In this document: positions 57,971-64,000 of the stretch, piece by piece | Layout: the number at the start of each line of letters is the position of its first letter | How positions within the stretch are numbered: position 1 is the stretch's first letter | From: Bacteroidota bacterium | Lineage (GTDB): Bacteria > Bacteroidota > Bacteroidia > Bacteroidales > JAAYUG01 | Direction: 5' to 3' | Assembly: GCA_029571215.1 (NCBI GenBank) | Contig: JAKPTE010000016.1 | Location: forward strand, 124,001-188,000 | Length of the DNA: 64,000 nt | Program-made: the position numbers and the translations under genes | The notes under the pieces: generated by a model | Databases searched by the model: none | What the model was told of the DNA's origin: nothing | The model's input: only the letters and a program-made list of their open reading frames with translations

Positions 57971-59317
57971 TCACCTGACAGAAGGATACCGCACAATAAC
58001 TTTATTTTTCCATTTACCGGTTTTGTAATACCAGAAGGCAATAAGCGTTCCGAAAAGCCATCCGGCAGGAATAGACCACCAGATTCCCTTTTCACCCATC
58101 CAGCCGGAAAGAAGGTAAGCCATTGGTATTCTGATAATCCACAGTGAAAAAATAGAGATAAACATAGGTATCAATGTATCACCAGCTCCTCTCATTACTC
58201 CTGTATAAAGGAACATAAGAGTAAACACCAGGTAAAAGGAACTGACAATTACAAGATACTCCCATCCTATACGAATAACATCCGGATCTTTGGTAAACCA
58301 TCCCATCATATAATGGCCGGTAAATATCACCAGCAATGTAACAATAACGGCTATTATGCCTGCAATAACAACGGTTTTCCTGAGCCCTCTGGCAACCCGT
58401 TCGGGTTTGTTGGCTCCCAGATTCTGACCAGTAAAAGTGGAGAGGGCCATGGAGAAATTCATGGCAGGAAGCAAAGCAAAGGAATCAATACGACCTGCAA
58501 CGGAATATGCCGCACTCACATTGGTACCATAGCTATTTACAATACCGTAAAGAAACAACATGCCCATGGAAACAAAGGTTTGCTGTATTCCACTGGGAAG
58601 GCCTATTCGCAAACTTTTCAGAAAAATGTCACGGTCAAAACGCATGTTTTTCAATGAGAATTGCAACAGGCATTCTTTTTTGTTCAAATACCATATGGCA
58701 ATAAAAAAGGCAGAACTCTGCGAAAGGATGGTTGCCCAGGCAGCACCGGCTATACCCCAATGAAAAACAGCCACAAACAGGAACACAAGGCATAGATTCA
58801 TCAGAGTGGCATATATAAGAAAATACAGCGGAGTTTTGGAATCCCCGATTCCCCTCAATGCAGAGGATGTTCCGTTGTATCCGAAAAAAAACACCAGTCC
58901 GAGAAGGTATGTGTTCATAAAGGTCGTGGCCATGGGGACAACTTCTTCGGGCAGGCGGGTTACCCGGAATATCCATTTTGATAGCAGCAAACCAATGACC
59001 GTAAGTAGCACAGAGGCGAAGAACAGAAAAATATACATGGTATCAACTGCCAGTTTCACCTTATCATATTGCTTTGCTCCGAAAAACTGGGCTATCACTA
59101 TGGTTGTTCCCATGGTAATTCCAACAACCAGAGAAATCAGTGCAAAAATGATCGGATAAGAAGCACCCACTGCTGCCAGTGCAGCTTTTCCCAGGTAGTT
59201 ACCAACAACTATGCTGTCAACGATACTGTAAAGCTGCTGGAATACATTTCCAAGCAGCATGGGCATTGTAAAATACAGAATTAGCTTGCCTTCTTCTCCC
59301 TCAGTAAGACTTTTCAT
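57971..59317 (-). CDS. MATE family efflux transporter
   Basis: 448 residues with 12 predicted membrane helices. MKSLTEGEEGKLILYFTMPMLLGNVFQQLYSIVDSIVVGNYLGKAALAAVGASYPI is the standard MATE/DinF opening. NGTSSALRGIGDSKTPLYF and MFLYTGVMRGAGDTLIPMF are the two pseudo-symmetric repeat motifs. It exports drugs or metabolites by Na+ or H+ antiport; the substrate is unpredictable. It lies 35 bases upstream of yicC and may be co-transcribed. Confidence 0.92.
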   Translation of the reverse strand: MKSLTEGEEGKLILYFTMPMLLGNVFQQLYSIVDSIVVGNYLGKAALAAVGASYPIIFALISLVVGITMGTTIVIAQFFGAKQYDKVKLAVDTMYIFLFFASVLLTVIGLLLSKWIFRVTRLPEEVVPMATTFMNTYLLGLVFFFGYNGTSSALRGIGDSKTPLYFLIYATLMNLCLVFLFVAVFHWGIAGAAWATILSQSSAFFIAIWYLNKKECLLQFSLKNMRFDRDIFLKSLRIGLPSGIQQTFVSMGMLFLYGIVNSYGTNVSAAYSVAGRIDSFALLPAMNFSMALSTFTGQNLGANKPERVARGLRKTVVIAGIIAVIVTLLVIFTGHYMMGWFTKDPDVIRIGWEYLVIVSSFYLVFTLMFLYTGVMRGAGDTLIPMFISIFSLWIIRIPMAYLLSGWMGEKGIWWSIPAGWLFGTLIAFWYYKTGKWKNKVIVRYPSVR

Positions 59318-59420
59318 TGCCTGTTAAACAACAAGGCACAAAGGTGATACAATTTTGTATCCAGTGCAATATGTATCGGAGTTATTTTAATTCCGAAAAA
59401 AACGGACCGGAACATAATTA

Positions 59421-60806
59421 TTACCCGACCGGTTTCAGATGAACGGTAAAATGACGGAGAATTGGTTGCTCCTTCACAATAGAATAACCGGTACGAATGA
59501 AATTTCGCCGTTCAAAAATCCGGGCCAGAGCTACGGCAGTATACAGCATATGGTTATCGGTATAAACCCTTCGCGGTATCGCCAATCTTACATATTCAAC
59601 CCGGGGATAGCGGTTTTCCCTTGTTACGGGATCTCTGTCAGCCATCAGGGTACCAATTTCTGCTGAACGGATACCGCCTTCCCGGTAAAGTTCCACAGCA
59701 AGTGTCTGTGCAACATACTGTTCACGTGGTACCAGGGGTAAAAAGGCCAAAGCATCAACAAACACAGCATGCCCGCCAAAGGGTTTCAAAACCGGCACTC
59801 CAAATTCATCCAGCTTCTTTCCTAAAAATTCCACCTGTCTGATCCTTGATTCAAGGTACTGTTCATCAACCACTTCCTCCAGTCCTTCTGCCAGAGCTTC
59901 CATATCCCTGCCGGCCATGCCTCCGTAAGTCAGAAAACCTTCAAACATGATGTTGTAAACCGAAGCCTTATCAAACACCTCTTTGCTGCGCATACCAATA
60001 AGTCCTCCGATGTTGACCAGTCCATCCTTTTTACAACTCATAGTAAACATGTCGGCATAGGAAAGCATTTCGGCCACAATCTCCCGCACAGAACGGTTTC
60101 TGAACCCCTCTTCCCTTTCTCTTATAAACCAGGCATTTTCAGCAAATCGTGCGGCATCAACCAATAGAGGAATTCCGTATTGACCGGCAAGCTTCTTTAC
60201 CAGCCGGATATTTTCAATTGAAACAGGCTGTCCTCCTACCGTGTTGCAGGTAAGGGTAAGGATGATAAAGGGTATCTTTTCTTTGCCATACCTCAGAATA
60301 ACATTTTCAAGCCGGCCAATATCAATATTACCCTTGAAGGGGTGACTGACAGATGTATCATAAGCTTCATCGATTGTGCAATCAATGGCAACTGCCTTTC
60401 GGAATTCAATGTGCCCCTTTGTAGTATCAAAGTGCGCATTTCCCGGAATGATATCCCCTTCCTTGACCAGTGCAGAAAATAGGACATTTTCTGCTGCCCG
60501 TCCTTGATGGACCGGAAGAAAAAAAGGGAATCCCAGAATTTCTTCTACAACCTTCTTCAATTTGTAGTACGATGAAGCACCAGCATAACTTTCATCTCCA
60601 TTCATGATAGCTGCCCACTGCTGTGCGCTCATGGCGCCGGTACCAGAATCGGTCAGCAAATCAATAAATACCTGATTGCTACGGAGGTTAAACAAATTGT
60701 AATGAGCTTCCTTAATCCATTGCTCACGCTGTTCACGGGTACTTCTGTATACCGGCTCAACAGTTTTTATTTTATATGATTCTGCAAAAGGAAAATCCAT
60801 AAGCAT
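59421..60806 (-). CDS. tnaA: Tryptophanase
   Basis: 461 residues, beta-eliminating lyase fold with the PLP Lys in MSCKKDGLVNIGGL. Residues that separate it from tyrosine phenol-lyase favour tryptophanase: FDTTKGH instead of FTTTRYH, ARFAENAWF instead of TRCVENAYF, GIRSAEIGTL (Ile, not Arg), and LRHFTVHL with His where the phenol-lyase has Phe. It degrades tryptophan to indole, pyruvate and ammonia. The transcript upstream of the ATG may have a ~120-base leader, but I see no TnaC-like leader peptide. Confidence 0.9.
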   Translation of the reverse strand: MLMDFPFAESYKIKTVEPVYRSTREQREQWIKEAHYNLFNLRSNQVFIDLLTDSGTGAMSAQQWAAIMNGDESYAGASSYYKLKKVVEEILGFPFFLPVHQGRAAENVLFSALVKEGDIIPGNAHFDTTKGHIEFRKAVAIDCTIDEAYDTSVSHPFKGNIDIGRLENVILRYGKEKIPFIILTLTCNTVGGQPVSIENIRLVKKLAGQYGIPLLVDAARFAENAWFIREREEGFRNRSVREIVAEMLSYADMFTMSCKKDGLVNIGGLIGMRSKEVFDKASVYNIMFEGFLTYGGMAGRDMEALAEGLEEVVDEQYLESRIRQVEFLGKKLDEFGVPVLKPFGGHAVFVDALAFLPLVPREQYVAQTLAVELYREGGIRSAEIGTLMADRDPVTRENRYPRVEYVRLAIPRRVYTDNHMLYTAVALARIFERRNFIRTGYSIVKEQPILRHFTVHLKPVG

Positions 60807-61076
60807 GCGGGTTTAACAATCGTCTGAATTGGGAAAATCTTGACAGCTGCAATACTAAAAAGTATCGCGTTCTTTAATGTTCCGGAAAAGTTGTTTGCGC
60901 GACACGTCTGATGTGTGTTTTTCTATATGGAATAAGCAAAGATAACAACCCCGGTGAAAGATTAACATGTTATCGGGCAGAAACCCAGGTTTTCGGATTC
61001 TTTCAACCCGGAAAATGCATAAGATGTGTAACGCACCAATGCATTGTAAGTAGCTTATCAGGAGAATTTATCCGGG
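60807..61076. other. Gap upstream of tnaA
   Basis: 270 bases between tnaA and the TauE/SafE gene, both on the minus strand. Contains a -7-like box and a small ATACT-TTTT-AGTAT hairpin at ~60853-60866 in the probable tnaA leader. No gene supported. Confidence 0.45.
60937..60944 (-). promoter_or_regulatory. Putative -7 box for tnaA
   Basis: TATCTTTG on the minus strand, an exact TAnnTTTG match, ~130 bases upstream of the ATG; no -33 element seen. Confidence 0.4.
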
Positions 61077-61871
61077 TTAAAACAACTTAGCAAGGACTTC
61101 ACCCAGCCGGGAAAAAACACCCAGCAACTGACCTGCCGACAGCAAAATGGCAGCCACAAGAAACCAACCTATAAAGCGTGCCCCTTTTCTTACAGCAACA
61201 TGGGAAGCGATCCATGCTCCGGCAATACTACCCACAGCCAGCAGGAGACCTGGAAGAACTCTCACCTGGTGATTGGCAAAAAAGATGACAAGGGCTGATA
61301 TTGTAAGGCACAACACCGTAAAGTTCTTATACGCATTTCCTGAAACCAGGTCTGTTTTTATGCCCAAAACGAGGGTGCCGAGCAGAAAAAAACCCACTCC
61401 TGCCTGAATAAAACCTCCATAAATCCCGACAAAAAACAGAGCTATTCCCTGCCAGAAACCCATCCGGAAAAGGTTTTCCTGTTGCCGGCCAAACCATTTT
61501 TCCGGTTTAATGAGGATCAACACCACCATAACCAGAAGAAGTATTCCAATGGCTTTGCGCATGAGATCTTCATTCAGGTCAACTGCAATCATGGCTCCCA
61601 GAAGGGAACCAACCACAGCAGGTGCTGCAATTATCAATCCTCTTCGAAACTGAAAATATCCATGTTTTCTGAAACTCAGGGTACTGGTAATCGTCTGAAA
61701 AAGAATTCCAAGCCGGTTTGTTCCATTGGCCACATTAGCCGGCATACCCAGAAATATCAGGAGAGGGAGTGTAATCAGGGAACCACTTCCGGCAATTGTA
61801 TTAATAAAACCTGCAGCAAAACCAGCCAGTATTACGGCTATTGCAGTATACCAGTACATAGCAGGAGCCAC
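61077..61871 (-). CDS. TauE/SafE family sulfite-exporter-like permease
   Basis: 264 residues with about eight membrane helices. AAGFINTIAGSGSLITLPLLIFLGMPANVANGTNRLGIL is the family signature in the first half, and VGIYGGFIQAGVGFFLLGTLVLGIKTDLVSGNAYKN is its counterpart in the second. Members move sulfur-containing or other organic anions across the inner membrane; the substrate is not evident. The GTG at 61871 abuts the glyA stop; an ATG 4 codons later (61859) is an equally good start. Confidence 0.88.
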   Translation of the reverse strand: MAPAMYWYTAIAVILAGFAAGFINTIAGSGSLITLPLLIFLGMPANVANGTNRLGILFQTITSTLSFRKHGYFQFRRGLIIAAPAVVGSLLGAMIAVDLNEDLMRKAIGILLLVMVVLILIKPEKWFGRQQENLFRMGFWQGIALFFVGIYGGFIQAGVGFFLLGTLVLGIKTDLVSGNAYKNFTVLCLTISALVIFFANHQVRVLPGLLLAVGSIAGAWIASHVAVRKGARFIGWFLVAAILLSAGQLLGVFSRLGEVLAKLF

Positions 61872-63152
61872 TTACCAGGCAAATAATGGAAATTCTTTCA
61901 TCATGGAATTTACTCTGGTTCGTATGCGTTCTATGACCTTATCATCTTCGTGATGGGACAGGATTTCATCAATCATCTCCACAATGGCAGGCATTGCATC
62001 TTCTTTCAGTCCGCGGGTTGTAATGGCAGGTGTGCCTACCCTAACACCGGAAGTCTGAAAGGGACTGCGGCTGTCGAACGGGACCATATTTTTGTTTAAG
62101 GTAATATCAGCTTTTACCAGGGCATTTTCAGCCGATTTTCCTGTCAGATCAGGGAATTTGGAGCGCAGGTCAATGAGCATCGAATGGTTGTCTGTGCCTC
62201 CGGAAATTACTTTATATCCTTTGTCCATAAAGGCCTTGGCCATGGTTCTGGCATTGGTGGCAACCTGTCTTACATAGGCTTCATAGGAATCAGAAAGGGC
62301 TTCATTGAAAGAAACTGCCTTCGCAGCGATAACATGCTCCAGAGGTCCTCCCTGAATGCCAGGGAATACAGCCGAATCAAGCATCTGCGTAATGGTTTTC
62401 AATTCACCCTTAGGGGTTTTGATTCCCCACGGGTTGGGAAAATCCTCCCCGACGAGGATCATTCCTCCGCGCGGTCCCCGTAAAGTTTTATGGGTAGTTG
62501 TTGTCACAATATGGCAATGTGGAAAAGGATTCCTGAGCAGTCCTTTTGCAATCAGGCCAGCAGGATGAGCAATGTCTGCCATCAGCAGGGCTCCAACCCT
62601 GTCGGCTATAGAACGCATGCGTGCGTAATCCCAATCGCGCGAATAAGCAGAGGCTCCTGCCACAATCAGACGTGGTTTTTCGCGCAGGGCAATTTCTTCC
62701 ATCCTGTCATAATCCACCATACCCGTATCAGGATTAAGCGTATAGGAAACAGCGCGATATAGTATGCCGGAATAATTGACAGGCGAACCATGGGTCAGAT
62801 GTCCTCCATGCGATAAATCAAGCCCCATAAGCGTGTCGCCGGGTTTCAGCACACACATCATGACAGCAGCATTGGCCTGCGCACCTGAATGGGGTTGAAC
62901 ATTGGCCCACGCTGCTCCGAACAATTTCTTCGCCCTATTAATGGCCAGCTGTTCGACTTCGTCTACCACCTGGCATCCTCCATAATAACGACGCCCGGGA
63001 TACCCTTCGGCATATTTATTGGTCAGTACCGACCCCATTGCTTTCAGAACCTGCTCGCTCACAAAATTTTCCGAAGCAATAAGTTCAATACCATGTATCT
63101 GACGTTCCTGTTCCTTCCGGATAAGATCAAAAATCTGATTGTCCTGTTCCAT
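61872..63152 (-). CDS. glyA: Serine hydroxymethyltransferase
   Basis: 426 residues. [70 protein letters not shown] and the PLP-lysine motif [18 protein letters not shown] are all present, with the C-terminal [17 protein letters not shown]. It transfers the serine hydroxymethyl group to tetrahydrofolate, giving glycine and one-carbon units. It is directly followed by the TauE/SafE gene. Confidence 0.97.
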   Translation of the reverse strand: MEQDNQIFDLIRKEQERQIHGIELIASENFVSEQVLKAMGSVLTNKYAEGYPGRRYYGGCQVVDEVEQLAINRAKKLFGAAWANVQPHSGAQANAAVMMCVLKPGDTLMGLDLSHGGHLTHGSPVNYSGILYRAVSYTLNPDTGMVDYDRMEEIALREKPRLIVAGASAYSRDWDYARMRSIADRVGALLMADIAHPAGLIAKGLLRNPFPHCHIVTTTTHKTLRGPRGGMILVGEDFPNPWGIKTPKGELKTITQMLDSAVFPGIQGGPLEHVIAAKAVSFNEALSDSYEAYVRQVATNARTMAKAFMDKGYKVISGGTDNHSMLIDLRSKFPDLTGKSAENALVKADITLNKNMVPFDSRSPFQTSGVRVGTPAITTRGLKEDAMPAIVEMIDEILSHHEDDKVIERIRTRVNSMMKEFPLFAW

Positions 63153-63202
63153 AGGATGATATTTAAAGTTTACCTTACAAAGTTCTCCATGATATTTTCG
63201 CT

Positions 63203-63210
63203 CAAAAATA
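63203..63210 (-). promoter_or_regulatory. Putative -7 box for glyA
   Basis: TATTTTTG on the minus strand, 50 bases before the ATG at 63152; no clear -33. Confidence 0.4.
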
Positions 63211-63272
63211 GTGAAAAGTAATCTGCAGAAACCAGCATCTCCGAAAGCATATTTTTTCCTTTCTGGCTCTTT

Positions 63273-64000
63273 TTACTCTTCTGAGAATTCCTTCATCACG
63301 TTCCGGTAGGCAGAAAAAACCCTTGCACGTGAAATAAAACCCATGTATTTCCCCTTATCAATAACCGGCAGATTCCAGGACCGTGATTCTTCAAACTTAC
63401 TCACTATACTTTCCATACGTTCATTCAGATAAACATATGCAGGTGGCACATGCATGATGTTTTCCACGGAAATCATTTCGTACATATCCTTGTCAAACAT
63501 AATGTGCCGGATATCGTCGAGCATAACTATTCCGAGGAGATAACCTTCCTCATCGGTGACCGGAAAAATATTTCTTTTCGAAGCGGCCACGACCTTAACC
63601 AGGTCACCAAGGCGCATTTCCGGATGCACCGTAATAAAATCCGTTTCAATCAGATCGTTCAGATTCATCATGGTCAGCACGGCTTTGTCCTTGTGATGTG
63701 TAATAAGATCCCCTTCTTCAGCAAGCCGGCGATGATAAATTGAATGCGATTCAAATGACCGGATGGTCAGAAAGGAAATGGTTGAAGTAATAATAAGGGG
63801 AATAAACAACTGGTACCCGCCTGTAATTTCAGCAATCAAAAATATCGCGGTAAGAGGTGCATGCATAACACCCGACATCACCCCTGCCATGCCGGCCAGG
63901 GCAAAATTCCTTGAGGAAATTTCTCCAAAACCCAGATGATGCAATACGAATACAAGTAAATACCCAGCTATTCCACCCACGAACAGAGAAGGAGCAAAAA
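63273..64000 (-). CDS. ClC-type chloride channel with C-terminal CBS domains, partial
   Basis: The gene enters from the right edge; its N-terminal part is outside the window. The frame stays open beyond the track's GTG at 63980 and reads FAPSLFVGGIAGYLLVF, the ClC anion-selectivity/filter segment (usually GGxFAPSLFxGxxxG). The visible part continues with ALAGMAGVMSGVMHAPLTAIFLIAEITGGYQLFIPLI (last channel helices). Two CBS domains follow: DLIETDFITVHPEMRLGDLVKVVAASKRNIFPVTDEEGYLLGIVMLDDI and SVENIMHVPPAYVYLNERMESIVSKFEESRSWNLPVIDKGKYMGFISRA. It is an inner-membrane chloride channel or exchanger regulated through its CBS pair. Confidence 0.92.
   Translation of the reverse strand, partial: FAPSLFVGGIAGYLLVFVLHHLGFGEISSRNFALAGMAGVMSGVMHAPLTAIFLIAEITGGYQLFIPLIITSTISFLTIRSFESHSIYHRRLAEEGDLITHHKDKAVLTMMNLNDLIETDFITVHPEMRLGDLVKVVAASKRNIFPVTDEEGYLLGIVMLDDIRHIMFDKDMYEMISVENIMHVPPAYVYLNERMESIVSKFEESRSWNLPVIDKGKYMGFISRARVFSAYRNVMKEFSEE

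Noticed and set aside
59421-60806. Tyrosine phenol-lyase
   Set aside because: Diagnostic positions (ARFAENAWF, GIRSAEIGTL, LRHFTVHL) follow tryptophanase.

Overview
The window reads as a chromosome segment of a Bacteroidota bacterium, most likely a Bacteroidales/Marinilabiliales-type anaerobe or facultative anaerobe. The grounds are a PorP/SprF-family outer-membrane protein, a CHU_C (type B, type IX secretion) sorting domain, a giant secreted repeat protein, recurrent TAnnTTTG -7 boxes typical of Bacteroidetes promoters, A-rich leaders without clear Shine-Dalgarno sequences, and an MqnA homologue pointing to futalosine-route menaquinone. The species cannot be named from this sequence. Two tRNA genes (Asp-GTC, Ser-TGA) are present. 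I see no rRNA, CRISPR array or intact insertion sequence.

Layout. 1-4715 (minus): 5' end of guaA, an exported C1 peptidase, RNase Z, a STAS protein and ribosomal protein S1. 4716-5058: divergent promoter region. 5059-9726 (plus): nucleotide-sugar operon (UDP-glucose dehydrogenase, UDP-glucuronate decarboxylase, rfbA, rfbC, rfbD; rfbB is absent). 9921-14142 (plus): phosphohexomutase, YjbQ-family protein, TonB-dependent receptor. 14164-15552 (minus): RecD-like helicase. 15661-17669 (plus): unknown membrane-anchored protein, DUF3822 protein, rsmD; then tRNA-Asp with terminator. 18018-20134 (plus): beta-CASP metallo-hydrolase and an apparently exported protein-isoaspartate methyltransferase.

20326-37294 (all minus) is the most distinctive part. 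It holds an ECF sigma factor with a TPR/transmembrane partner, next to a five-gene run: a 3,804-residue secreted repeat protein, two paralogous small secreted proteins, a CHU_C protein and a PorP/SprF protein. I interpret the run as one surface-structure locus secreted by the type IX system. The giant protein shows four ~900-980 residue cycles. Its C-terminal tail resembles that of the two small proteins and differs from the CHU_C domain.

37571-40489 (minus): three-subunit proton-translocating transhydrogenase. 40730-44845 (plus): 2-oxoglutarate dehydrogenase E1 and E2, the E1 with a Cys-rich tail; a bidirectional terminator separates them from hup (HU). 45174-46383: non-coding, with hairpins, tRNA-Ser, and a perfect 52-bp duplication that includes the tRNA 3' end. 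46384-47463: Memo-family lipoprotein. 47471-51130 (minus): MsbA-like ABC exporter and two GT2 glycosyltransferases. 51357-52151: zinc-ribbon methyltransferase. 52127-53479 (minus): purB. 53633-55889 (plus): mqnA and an NfeD-family protease. 55859-59317 (minus): MATE transporter, yicC, gmk, nadD. 59421-60806 (minus): tryptophanase. 61077-63152 (minus): TauE/SafE permease and glyA. 63273-64000 (minus): C-terminal part of a ClC-type chloride channel with CBS domains.

Outside the surface locus and the tRNA-Ser repeat region the genes are ordinary core metabolism and envelope functions. All functional statements are read from motifs and family knowledge; no database search was run.
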